Shown here: positions 11,043 through 20,499 of the stretch, in pieces
Layout of the letters: the number at the start of each line of letters is the position of its first letter
Numbering within the stretch: position 1 is the first letter of the stretch
Assembly: GCF_950295315.1 (NCBI RefSeq)
Contig: NW_026647606.1
Location: forward strand, 28,279-92,278
DNA length: 64,000 bases
Source of the DNA: Erinaceus europaeus
Lineage: Eukaryota > Chordata > Mammalia > Eulipotyphla > Erinaceidae
Direction: 5' to 3'
Notes under the pieces: generated by a model
Told to the model about the DNA's origin: nothing
Seen by the model: only the letters and a program-made list of their open reading frames with translations
The model's database searches: none
Made by a program: the position numbers and the translations under genes

Positions 11043-11249
11043 AAAAAGGACTTTTTTATCCTGACCCACAGTGGTGATACCTATGATTATAGTTTGTGTC
11101 ACATGAAAGTCTTCTGCCATGGTTGACTGACTCAAGAGTAAGTACTTTTCTGACCTGGGCCAACCAACTAGAATTTCCTTACAGGGAGATGGCAGTGATC
11201 TAGAAATCCAATTATCCTGGTCCCCTGAGCCAAGAAAGAGGGAAGGGGG
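11043..11249. other. Non-repeat spacer, nothing recognised
   Basis: About 200 bp of ordinary-looking sequence between SINEs. I see no gene or regulatory signal. Confidence 0.5.
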
Positions 11250-11690
11250 GCCATCAATGATGGCCAACAATGCCATCAATAACAACAACAATAATAACTA
11301 CAACAATAAAACAAGAGCAACAAAAATAAATAATTTTTTAAAATATTTATTTATTCCCTTTTGTTGCCCTTGTTGTTTTATTGTTGTAGTTATTCTTTTT
11401 TTTAAATATTTATTTTATTTATTTATTCCCTTTTTTTGCCCTTGTTGTTTTATTGTTGTAGTTATTATTGTTGTTGTCATTGTTGGATAGGACAGAGAGA
11501 AATGGAGAGAGGAGGGGAAGACAGAGAGGAGAGAAAGATAGACACCTGCAGACCTGCTTCACTGCTCGTGAAGGGTCTCCCCTGCAGGTGGGGACCCGGG
11601 GGGCTCAAACAGGGATCCTTAAATCAGTCTTTGCACTTTGAGACACCTGCACTTAACCAACCCACTGTACTACTGCTCGACTCCCAAATA
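11250..11690. mobile_element. Inverted cluster of SINE A pieces
   Basis: A plus-strand A 3' fragment (11250-11335) meets a short minus-strand A 3' fragment (11340-11400). A full minus-strand A follows (11401-11690). The facing AT/CAA-rich tails can form a hairpin. Confidence 0.85.
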
Positions 11691-11714
11691 AATATATTTT
11701 TTTAAATCTTTAAA

Positions 11715-11850
11715 AAAAAAAAGCCTTTCATGCCTAAGGCTCATGCCTAAGGCACCAAAGATCCCAGTTTAATCCCCTGGACTACCATAAGCCAGAGCTG
11801 AGCAGAGCTCTGGTTAAAAAAAAAAAAAAAAAAAAGGAAAAAAAGAAAAA
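11715..11850 (+). mobile_element. SINE family D, partial, with long A tail
   Basis: It lacks the first box but keeps 'GGTTTAATCCCC'-like sequence and 'CATAAGCCAGAGCTGAGCAG', ending in about 18 A residues. 'CATGCCTAAGG' is repeated in tandem at its start. Confidence 0.75.
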
Positions 11851-12054
11851 CTAATAGATCTTTGTTTCATCCTTATCAGGTTTAATTCTCTTACCAGACT
11901 AGTCTTCACTTGAGTCTGAGTCACCAAACCTGTCTAGTTAGGGACAGCATCTAGTGACAAAGTCAATAAAAACTACGTGGTATAAGATTACAAAAAAAAA
12001 AATGTTCAGTGGCTGAATTTTTAATAGAATTTTTAATTCTATTCATTTAACTAT

Positions 12055-13010
12055 ATAGGACAGAGAGAAATTGAGAGAGAAGGAAAGAGTCCCTAAGAAG
12101 TAGCACTGCTTCATCATTTGTGAAGTTTCCACATACTTCCTTCCCCCTTACAGGTGGGGGACCTGTAGGACTATGTGAAAGCTTGGTAGAGCTTAGGGAA
12201 GCTCTCCCCATCCTTGGATGGAGGTTTGGAAAGACACCCCACTTGTTAGCCTCTCTCCTCATAGAGCCAAGAGGGAAAAGTTTCCCAGACTCTGTTTCTC
12301 CTTATTAATCTCTCAAGCTCACAGAAATCCTACAGGCCTCTCACACTTAGTTTCTCCCTGCAAGCAGGCCACATGGCTGTCTGCTTTAAGGTTCATTCAA
12401 AGTTCATGATAGTCACTCAAAGTTCACACATCCACTTCACCTTTTGATCACAAATGAAAACACACTCCGTCATACACCTCCCTAACACCAGACAGAGGAA
12501 AAACTCCAAACTTTCATTTCCTTGTGTCTTTTGATATCTATGATTTACATCAAGCTTTGTTAATCTTTTCTCTGTCTCACCCTACTGGTTTAACCCCTAT
12601 GTTTCTCTCAAATACCTTTGGATAATTAAGTTGCTTGCATCATGGAGACTAATTGTCTTGACCTTTATGTATTGCATCAATTCTTGTCATACCAGCCCCC
12701 TACCATAGGGGCAAGCTGACCTTTAAGAAACCTGTAATTTCTGACTTATTTGAAAAATGTTCTTTGTTTAACTTTCTATATATACCCAAACCCACCTTCC
12801 AATAAATTGAGTGTTTGTACCAGAATACTCCCCGACTCTTCCTTTCTGGATCACTGAGCCCTTGAGCTAGTGAAGGAAGATTGGTGGCTTACCTTCTGGC
12901 TGGAGCCACCCCACGTGAGCACCAGCAGGGACCAGGGGTTTGAACCCAGGTCCTTGAACACTATAATGTGTGTACTCAACCAAGTGTACCAGCAACTGGT
13001 CCCTTATGCA
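12055..13010 (-). mobile_element. SINE family B, split by a solo LTR
   Basis: The minus-strand B body ('GACAGAGAGAAATTGAGAG...CAGGTGGGG') continues after the LTR with 'ACCAGGGGTTTGAACCCAGGTCC...AACCAAGTGTACCAGCAACTGG'. Confidence 0.88.
12164..12927 (+). mobile_element. Solo LTR of an endogenous retrovirus, 764 bp
   Basis: Begins TGTAGGAC, ends CAGCA (TG...CA), and is flanked by a perfect 6-bp duplication GGGACC at 12158-12163 and 12928-12933 inside a SINE B. A TATA-like 'CTATATATAC' lies at about 12776 and AATAAA at 12801-12806, which orients the LTR on +. The 6-bp duplication fits class II (ERV2/betaretrovirus-like) integrases. No internal sequence remains, as expected after LTR-LTR recombination. 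Confidence 0.9.
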
Positions 13011-13029
13011 TTTATTTTTTAAATTTTTT

Positions 13030-13282
13030 TTCTTATTTTTTTTAAATATTTATTTATTTATTGCTTTTTGTTGCCCTTGTTGTTTTATTGTTGTAGTTAT
13101 TATTGTTGTTGTTGTTGGATAGGACAGAGAGAAATGGAGAGAGGAGGGGAAGACAGAGAGGGGGAGAGAAAGATAAACACATGCAGACCTGCTTCATGTC
13201 CTTGAGCCAGGATCCTTCTGTCAGTTCTTGAGCTTCGCACCACCTGCGCTTAACCAGCTGAGCTACCGCCCAAATCTCTGAA
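13030..13282 (-). mobile_element. SINE family A
   Basis: T-rich tail, 'TGTTGTTGTTGGATAGGACAG', GA-rich body, and a shortened head ending 'GCGCTTAACCAGCTGAGCTACCGCC'. Confidence 0.9.
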
Positions 13283-13630
13283 TTTATTTTTAGATAGACA
13301 CAGAGAGGCAGAAAGAAGGAAAGAGAGAGAGAGAGACCACAATGAGAGTGAAAGAACGAGAACCACTGCATTACTCTAGCACATGAGATGCCAAGATCAA
13401 AGTCAGGATGTGATGCTGAGAGTCAATGGTTAAATTTGTATCAGATATTGACCTTTTCTCAAATATATCTTCTATGCTTAAAATCACACTGTGTATATGC
13501 TTAAGTAAGGATTAAATATTTGTTCTGTTTGTTTGATTGTCAAAATCCAATTAATTTCCTTGAGCAATAAGGAAATGAGCCAGTCATCCATAACAGCTAA
13601 TAGCAACTTGTTCCTTGAAGCCAGGGACAA
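13283..13630. other. GA-rich SINE remnant, then sequence with nothing recognised
   Basis: 13283-13395 looks like a degenerate minus-strand SINE (GA-rich, 'CACAGAGAGGCAG'). From about 13396 to 13630 I see no gene or repeat. Confidence 0.4.
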
Positions 13631-13639
13631 GTTTTTTTT

Positions 13640-14068
13640 TTTTAATTTATTTGTTTTCTTTTTATAGAGACAGAGATGAATTGAGAGAGAAGGGGCAGAT
13701 AGAGGAGAGAGGGAAGTGGGGCACCCACACTACTACTAAGAGCAAAGGCCACAAAAGGACCCAGGTTCAAGCCCCTGCTCCCCACCTGCAGCAGGCCTGC
13801 TTCACGAGTGGTGAAGCAGGTCTCTCTCTCTCTCTCAGAACACTGCTTAACTCTGGCTTATGGTGGGGTGGGGATTGAATCTGGGACTTTGGAGCCTCAG
13901 GCATGAAAGCCTGTTTGCAGCAGGCCTGCTTCACGAGTGGTGAAGCAGGTCTCTCTCTCTCTCAGAACACTGCTTAACTCTGGCTTATGGTGGGGTGGGG
14001 ATTGAATCTGGGACTTTGGAGCCTCAGGCATGAAAGCCTGTTTGCATAACCATTATGCTATCTACCCC
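13640..14068 (-). mobile_element. Composite SINE (B body joined to D) with internal tandem duplication
   Basis: A minus-strand B-like piece runs into a minus-strand D element ('TGCATAACCATTATGCTATCTACCCCC' end). About 127 bp, beginning GCAGCAGGCCTGCTTCACGA, is present twice in direct order (13788-13916 and from 13917). The copies differ mainly in the length of a CT run. Confidence 0.85.
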
Positions 14069-14173
14069 CACTCTCTCATTTTTCTCCTTCTCTATCTCCC
14101 CATCCCCTTTGCAATAAAATGAATAATGGATTCATAGTGCCAGCACTGAGCCCCAGCAATAAACCTGAAGGCA

Positions 14174-14282
14174 AAAGAGAGAGACAGAGAGAGAGAGAAA
14201 GAGAGGAGGAAGAAGAAGAAAAAGGAGGAGGAGGAGGAGGAGAAGGAGGAGAAGGAGAAGAAAGAGAAGAGAGAAAAAGACA
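14174..14282 (+). repeat. GA/GGA purine-rich microsatellite
   Basis: About 108 nearly uninterrupted purines: (GA)n, then (GGA)n and (GAA)n. It probably grew from a SINE A-rich tail, because an A2 3' module ('AATGGATTCATAGTGCCAGC') lies just upstream. Confidence 0.9.
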
Positions 14283-14406
14283 CCTGCAGCACTGCTTCAA
14301 CACTCGTGAAGCTCCCCACCCCCAGAGTGGAGACCAGAGACTTGATCCCTGGTCCTTGTATATACTAATATGTGCTTTCAACTCGGTGTACCACTGCATG
14401 GTCTAG
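14283..14406 (-). mobile_element. SINE family B fragment
   Basis: 'CACCTGCAGCACTGCTTCAACACTCGTGAAG...CAACTCGGTGTACCACTGCATGG' is a minus-strand B head. Confidence 0.8.
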
Positions 14407-14654
14407 GTAAGGTTTTTTAATGTGCTAGTGATTCTAATATTCCAGGTATGCAGTTTTAGGATAGGCAGAAACTAGAATAGGAACCTGGGTCCTAAGACCA
14501 AAGATGGCAACCCTCATTGTTCCCAGGGGCTCCTTCACCCCACCAGGGATGGCCCTGAGCTCAAATTGTCTCTTCAGACAAGGTGGTTTGCCAAGTCCTT
14601 CATTTCATCTAGTGAAAGGAATCTCATGATTTCTGTGCACTTTATTACAAAACT

Positions 14655-14915
14655 TTTTTTTCCACCAGGTTTATCACTGGGGCTCAGTGTTAGCAATATG
14701 AATTCACTGTTCCTAGTGGTACTTTTTTTTTTCCTTTCTATTTTATTTGACAGGACAGAGAGATATGAGGAGAGATGAGAGACTGAGAGGGAGAAAGACC
14801 TGCAGACCTGCTTCACCATTTGTGAAGTGTCCCCCCTGCAGGTGGGGAGTGAACCTGGGTCCTGGTGCTTGGTGATATGTACACTTAACTGGATGTGCCA
14901 CTACCCAGCCCTCCA
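14655..14915 (-). mobile_element. SINE family A2/B mosaic
   Basis: It starts with the A2 3' module in reverse ('CACCAGGTTTATCACTGGGGCTCAG'), then the GA-rich body, and a B-like head ('CACTTAACTGGATGTGCCACTACC'). Confidence 0.8.
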
Positions 14916-15039
14916 CAGAGGTTTTTTTTTGTAAACCATGGCACCTTGATAGCTTGGAAACATAAGGAGGAAACTAGAAGTGCAGCATTTAAATAAACAC
15001 CAGAACATTTTTACAATGTTTGCGTGAACTTGGGCTGGG

Positions 15040-15240
15040 TCACTTTGCACCAAAGTAAAAGATTCTGGGATGGGGGAGAGGGTTCAGGTCCTGGAACCTG
15101 ATGGCAGAGGAGGACCTAGGGGAGTTGAATAATTGTTACATAGAAAACTGAGAAATGTTACACATGTACAAACCATTGTATTTTACTGTTGACTGTAAAT
15201 GATTATTAGTACCCCCATAAAGAAAAAAATTTAAATATAC
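15040..15240 (+). mobile_element. L1 3' end fragment
   Basis: Runs from 'TTGCACCAAAGTAAAAGATTC' through 'ACATGTACAAACCATTGTAT' to the A-rich tail. It differs from the 53.4-kb copy at many positions, so it is from an older or different subfamily. Confidence 0.88.
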
Positions 15241-15267
15241 AACACTTTATAAAAATAATTTTAAAAA

Positions 15268-15560
15268 CTCATTAAGCGCACATGACGCAGAGTAAGGACC
15301 AGCATAAGGATCCTGGTTTGAACCCCGGGCTCCCCACCCGCAGGGGGGTTGGTGATGAAGTAGGTCTGCAGGTATCTTTCTCTCTCCCTCTCAATCTTCT
15401 ACTCCTCTCAACAACAGCATCAATGGCAACAATAACAACAACAACAACAAGGGCAACAAAAATGGGGAAAAATGGCCTGCAGGAGCAGTGGATTCGTAGT
15501 GCAGGCACCAAGCCCCAGAAATACCATGGAGGCAAAATAAATATGTCTTTACAGTACAAA
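15268..15560 (+). mobile_element. SINE family A2, head truncated
   Basis: Starts within the tRNA-like head ('TTAAGCGCACATGACGCAG') and ends with the A2 module and A tail. Confidence 0.88.
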
Positions 15561-15619
15561 AAAAAATGAAAAAACATATCTAAATGGTAATACTGGATTG
15601 CTAAAATGGTTCCTAATCA

Positions 15620-15745
15620 TAGCAAGGCCAAGGAGATAACATAATGACTGTCTGTGTAAGCAACTTTAATGTCTGAGGTCCCAGGATTAATCCCTGGAAC
15701 CATTATCAGTCAGAGTTGAGCAGTGCTCTGGTTAAAAATAAAGAA
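15620..15745 (+). mobile_element. SINE family D
   Basis: 'GATAACATAATGACTGTCTG' head, 'CCCAGGATTAATCCCTGG' B-box region, ending 'GAGCAGTGCTCTGGTTAAAAA'. Confidence 0.8.
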
Positions 15746-15746
15746 C

Positions 15747-16235
15747 CATGGACCTACCCTAGGATCCTGCAATTCCTCTCCTGGGGATATAGCCTAAGGA
15801 ACCCAACACACCCATCCAAAAAGATCTGTGTACACATATGTTCTTGGCAGCACAATTGTAATAGCCAAAACCTGCAAACAACCCAGGTGTCCAACAACAG
15901 ATGAGTGGCTGAGCAAGTTGTGGTATATATACACAATGGAATACTACTCAGCTGTAAAAAATGGTGACTTCACCGTTTTCAGCCGATCTTGGATGGACCT
16001 TGAAAAAATCATGTTGAGTGAAATAAGTCAGAAACAGAAGGATGAATATGGGATGATCTCACTCTCAGGCAGAAGTTGAAAAGCAAGATCAGAAAAGAAA
16101 ACACAAGTAGAACCTGAAATGGAATTGGCGTTTCACACCAAAGTAAAAGACTCTGGGGTGGGTGGGTGGAGAGAATACAGGTCCAAGAAGGATTCAGAGG
16201 ACCTAGTGGGGGTTGTATTGTTATATGGGAAAATG
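15747..16235 (+). mobile_element. L1 3' end, truncated at both ends
   Basis: Closely matches the ORF2 tail and 3' UTR of the L1 at 1-5330 (from about 4738). It stops before the A tail, where it joins a SINE body. Confidence 0.92.
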
Positions 16236-16475
16236 AAGCAGGTCTACAGGTGTCTTTCTCCCCCCCCCCCGTCTTCCCCTCCTTTCTCCATTTCTCTCTG
16301 TTCTATCCAACAACAAAGACATCAATAACAGCGATAATAATAACTACAACAAGGATAAAACAACCAGGGCAACAAAAAGGGGAAAAATGGCCTCCAGTAG
16401 CAGTGGATTCATCGTGTAGGCACCGAGCATCAGCAATAACCCTGGAGGAAAAACAAAACAAAACAAACAAAAAAC
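16236..16475 (+). mobile_element. SINE A2 body and 3' module without head
   Basis: Begins at 'GAAGCAGGTCTACAGGTGTC', in the middle of the SINE, directly on the L1 3' UTR. It keeps the CT-rich body, a C run at 16261-16270 and the A2 module. Confidence 0.88.
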
Positions 16476-17016
16476 AATAAATCAATAATTACAGGACACT
16501 AAGATCTACTTCTTGTTCGGCAAGTAAAGCAGTTGCACAGTTTCAGGTTCAGGTCAAGATGGAGTCAGTTATGCTAAGGAAGTGGGGACCCTGTCACAAA
16601 ATGAACCAGTACAAAAGCTCAGATAAAACTCCCCCAAAGGTAGAAGCACTTAAGAATGTGAATAAGACCCAAACACTAATTGAGGTATTAGTCACAGGAG
16701 TGAGGAAAGAATTTGAAAGAAGAAACAGCAAATGAGACTCTGAAAGAAAACACTATCTCGAGGTAACTAGCTAAAAGCTGAAATAGCTGAGCTAAGAGCA
16801 CTACTAACTGAACAAACTAATACCATATCAGAACAGGGTAACAAAGTAGTTGAGCTACAGAAAACAACAGAGGGGAGAGAGAATAGAATACATGAGGCAG
16901 AAAACAGAATTATCAAGGTTGAGGATGAACTAGAGAAAACTAAGAAAGAAGAGATCTCAGAAAGAGATTAAGAGAAACTGAAAATAGCAGAGACATATGG
17001 AATGACTTCAAAAGAA

Positions 17017-17312
17017 ATATATATATATTTTTAAATATTTATTTTATTTATTTATTCCCTTTTGTTGCCCTTGTTTTATTGTTGTAGTTATTATTGTTGT
17101 TGTCGTTGTTGGATAGGACAGAGAGAAATGGAGAGAGGAGGGGAAGACAGAGAGGAGGAGAGAAAGATAGACACCTGCAGACCTGCTTCACTGCCTATGA
17201 AGCGACTCCCCTGCAGGTGGGGAGCAGGGATTCGAACCGGGATCCTTATGCCGGTCCTTGTGCTTTGCGCCACCTGCGCTTAACCTGCTGCACTACAGCC
17301 TGACTCCCCAAA
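17017..17312 (-). mobile_element. SINE family A inside old L1
   Basis: Complete minus-strand A. CAAAAGAAATAT occurs on both sides (about 17009 and about 17309), as expected for a target duplication. Confidence 0.92.
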
Positions 17313-17329
17313 AGAAATATTATACACTT

Positions 17330-17452
17330 TGGGAGTTGGGCAGTAGCGCAGCAGGTTAAGCGCACATGGCACAAAGCGCAAGAACCAGCACAAGGATCCC
17401 AATTCGAGCCCCTGGCTCTTTCTCATGAATAAATAAATTCTTAAAAAAAAAA
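17330..17452 (+). mobile_element. SINE family A, head joined to short tail
   Basis: Head 'GGCAGTAGCGCAGCAGGTTAAGCGC' to 'CGAGCCCCTGGCTC', then directly 'TTTCTCATGAATAAATAAATT' and an A run. The A body is missing; the tail resembles that of family C. Confidence 0.82.
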
Positions 17453-18154
17453 AAAAACCTTCTCTGACAAGCAACAGTTGAAGGAATCAACTATCACCAA
17501 CCCTGCCCTGCAAGAAGTTGTGAAAAGTCTCTTATAAATAATCACATCATCATAAACATGCCATATATCAGAACACTCTAAAATTTTAGAATGATGGCAT
17601 TAAAATATCTCCATTCTATAATATCAGTAAATGTCAATGGACTAAATTCACCTATTAAAAGGCACAGAGTAGGAAGATGGATCAGAAAACACAACACAAC
17701 CATATGTTGTCTGCAGGAATCCCATCTAACTCAACAAGACAAACACACACTAAGAGTGAAAGGATGGAAAACTATCATACAAGCCAGTAGACCACAAAAA
17801 AAGGCAGGAACAGCTATTTTCAATCTGATACAACAGACCTTAAAATAAATAAAATTTTAAAAGATAAAGATAAACATTGCTTAATGCTCAGAGGATAAGT
17901 CAATCAAGAGAACTTAATGGTTACTAACACCTATACACCCAAGGAGAGACCATCTAAATACATCAAACATCTACTGAAAGAACTATAGCAATACACTAAG
18001 AGGAACATAGTAATAGTAGGAGATTTCAGCACCCACTGGATGTTAGACCAGAAACTATCAAATACTTAGAAGAAAATATTGGCATGACTCTTTTCCATCT
18101 AATTTTTAAAGGCATCTTCAATGAAATGAATCCAATTACAAAAAATAATAGTAA

Positions 18155-18513
18155 TGGGGGGGCCAGGTAGTGGCACAGCGGGTTAAGCGCACATGGTGCA
18201 AAGCTCAAGGACTGGTGCAAGGATCCTGATTCAAGCTCCCAGCTCCCTACCTGCAGGGAGGTCACTTCACAAGCGGTGAAGCCTGGACTGCAGGTGTCTA
18301 TCTTTCTCTCCTCCTTTCTGTCTTCCCCTCCTCTCTTGATTTCTCTCTGTCCTATCCAACAACAAAATAACAGCAATAGCAACAACAATATAAGAACAAC
18401 AACAACTGTAAACAACAAGAGCAATAAAAGGGGGAAAAATAGCCTCCAGGAGCAGTGGATTCCTGGTGCAGGCCCAGAGCCCCAGTGATAACCCTGGAGA
18501 AAAAAAATAAATA
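18155..18513 (+). mobile_element. SINE family A2
   Basis: Complete A2: head, body, CAA-rich region, 'GGAGCAGTGGATTCCTGGTG' module, A tail. Confidence 0.92.
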
Positions 18514-18534
18514 AATAATTGAACAATAAACACA

Positions 18535-18672
18535 AAGCAGAACTTGGACTGGGTATTGCACCAAAGTAAAGGACTCTGGGGTTAAGGGGGAGGGTTCAGG
18601 TCCTGGAATATGATGGCAGAGGAGGACAGAGAGAGGGGTTCAATTGTTATGTGGAAAACTGAGAAACGTGAA
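18535..18672 (+). mobile_element. L1 3' end fragment
   Basis: 'TTGGACTGGGTATTGCACCAAAG' to 'TTATGTGGAAAACTGAGAAACG', cut by the next SINE. Confidence 0.85.
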
Positions 18673-18745
18673 CAGGAGTAGATGGCATAATGGTTATGCA
18701 AAGAGACTCTTATTCCTGAGGCTCCAAAGTCTCAGGCTCATGGTC
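18673..18745 (+). mobile_element. SINE family D, partial
   Basis: 'GAGTAGATGGCATAATGGTTATGCAAAGAG' head, ending before the D 3' half. Confidence 0.82.
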
Positions 18746-19080
18746 AATTCACCTTCTTTACTCTGTCTTGGATGGAGCTTGTAGATATCATGTTAGAAAG
18801 AGAAGGAAGAATATGGCATGATCTCACTCATAGACAGAAGTTGAAAAACAAGATCAGAAGGGAAAACACAAAGCAGAACTTGAACTGGAGTTGGTGTATT
18901 GCACCAAAGTAAAAGACTGGGGTGGGGGCGGTGGGGGTGGGGTGGGGGGTTCAGGTCCTGGAACATGATGGCAGAGGAGGACCTAGCGGGAGTTGGATTG
19001 TTATGTAAAAATGTTATGCATGTACAAACTATTGTATTTTACTGTTGACTATAAACCATTAATCCAATAAAGAAAAAAAA
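18746..19080 (+). mobile_element. L1 3' end fragment
   Basis: ORF2 tail and 3' UTR ending 'ATTAATCCAATAAAGAAAAAAAA', with a G-rich expansion at 18919-18950. Confidence 0.88.
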
Positions 19081-19159
19081 GTCTGCAAGCACCAGCAGAA
19101 TCTTGCCAGCATGAAATCCATAGGGGATGAGGGGAACGACACCTATATAGTTATAGATA

Positions 19160-19262
19160 TAAAAGTAGTAAACAAGACTCTCATGCCTGAGGCTCTGAAG
19201 CCCCAAGTCTAATCCCCTGCACCACCATAAGCCAGAACTGAGCGGTGTCCTGGCAAAAACAA
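19160..19262 (+). mobile_element. SINE family D, head truncated
   Basis: 'AAGACTCTCATGCCTGAGGC...CACCATAAGCCAGAACTGAGC'. Confidence 0.8.
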
Positions 19263-19574
19263 ATAAACACAAGACCTTTTGTGGCTGTTCTAGCTGTCCA
19301 TATGTGAAGGAACAGTCAAGTTTGCTCAGGACTTGCCAATTTTGGAGCCTGGTGCCAGGACTCATTTGGAGCTTGATACCAGCCACTCTATAAAGAATGG
19401 ATGGGGGCAGGGTTGTGTGGCAGTTAGTGAAGGAGCCTCTGAAATGAAAGACATAAAGACATAACCAGGAACGTGTCATTGCCACAGCCTCTGTTCAGCT
19501 CATGCTTCAGTCTAGAACTGATAAAATATTACCTTAATGGGTTTTGTGTTATTAGGGGATGATTCCTTTTTTAA
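19263..19574. other. Spacer, nothing recognised
   Basis: About 310 bp without a repeat I recognise and without a convincing reading frame. Confidence 0.4.
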
Positions 19575-19713
19575 AAAAAATTATTTATGAATGAGGATAG
19601 GAGGAGAGAGAAGAACCAGACATCACTCCAGTACTTGTGCTGCGGGGAGCAGAACTCTGGACCCCATGCTAGAGAGTCAAATGCTTTATCCACTGCGCCA
19701 CCTCTCTGACCAC
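19575..19713 (-). mobile_element. SINE family C
   Basis: Reverse C: 'GAACCAGACATCACTCCAGTAC' to 'CTTTATCCACTGCGCCACCTCTCTGACCAC'. Confidence 0.88.
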
Positions 19714-19892
19714 TTAGGGGATAATTTCTTTGCCAGTGTTTTCTTTTCTTTTTCTCTTTGTTCCTCCTTTTCTCTCTCTGCTGGGTCATTTGCTGTGCTG
19801 TGTGGACAGGGAACCCATCACCAAAAGGCATGTGCTGAGTACTTTGGTAGTGTTTCTTTTTATTTAGTTAGTTAGTTATTAAGATTCATTTC

Positions 19893-20100
19893 AGTTTGGG
19901 TTGTGCAGTGGTGCACTTGATTAAGTGCACATGTTACCATGCTTAAGGACCAGGGTTCAAGCCCCGGGTCTCCACCTGCAGGGGGAAAGCTTCCTTCTTG
20001 GTGAAGCAGGGCTGCAGGTGCTCTTTCTTTCTCCCTATCTCCTTCTCCCCTCTCAACTTCACTCTGTCTCTATCCAACAATGAATAAATAAAAATAAAAG
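19893..20100 (+). mobile_element. SINE family B
   Basis: 'GTGCAGTGGTGCACTTGATTAAG' head, 'GTTCAAGCCCCGGGT' B box, ending 'CTCTATCCAACAATGAATAAATAAA'. Confidence 0.88.
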
Positions 20101-20110
20101 ATTCATTTTA

Positions 20111-20328
20111 GAGGCTAGGTGGCGGCACACCTGGTTGAGTGCACATGTTACAGTGCACAAAGACTGCCTTCAAGCCCCCAGTCCCCACCTGCAATGGGAA
20201 AACTTTGCGGGTGGTGAAGCATGTCTACAGGTGTCTTTGTCTCTCTCCCTCTCTATCTCCCGTCCTCCTCTCAATTTCTGGCTGTCTCTATCCAATAAAT
20301 AAATATAATAAAAATTTTTCTACAAGAT
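20111..20328 (+). mobile_element. SINE family B
   Basis: 'GCTAGGTGGCGGCACACCTGGTTGAG' to 'CTCTATCCAATAAATAAATA'. It follows the previous B, with 'AGATTCATTTTAG' duplicated around it. Confidence 0.9.
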
Positions 20329-20499
20329 TCATTTTAGTTAGTTGATATAAGAGGGGGGGATGACCCAGAAGCCACAAATAAGCAAACCCACGCTCTACCA
20401 GTCATTTCCTTGCAGCTTGCCAGCATTTTTAATGATTACTCTAGTTGGGGGGGGGGGGAGTAGGTAATAAAAAGGCACAAAATATATTTCTGATCCTTC

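Larger units (their letters stand above)
16535..18130 (+). mobile_element. Old, internally deleted L1, split by two SINEs
   Basis: 5' UTR/ORF1 sequence (16535 to about 17010) is followed, after two SINEs, by the ORF1 end (from about 17455) and ORF2 endonuclease start (from about 17595). It then jumps at about 18035 to a distant ORF2 region ('GATGTTAGACCAGAAACTATC'). There are many indels and stops. Confidence 0.88.

Noticed and set aside
17339..17420. tRNA genes
   Set aside because: A and B box-like blocks belong to SINE heads. No copy has a complete cloverleaf with a proper acceptor stem.
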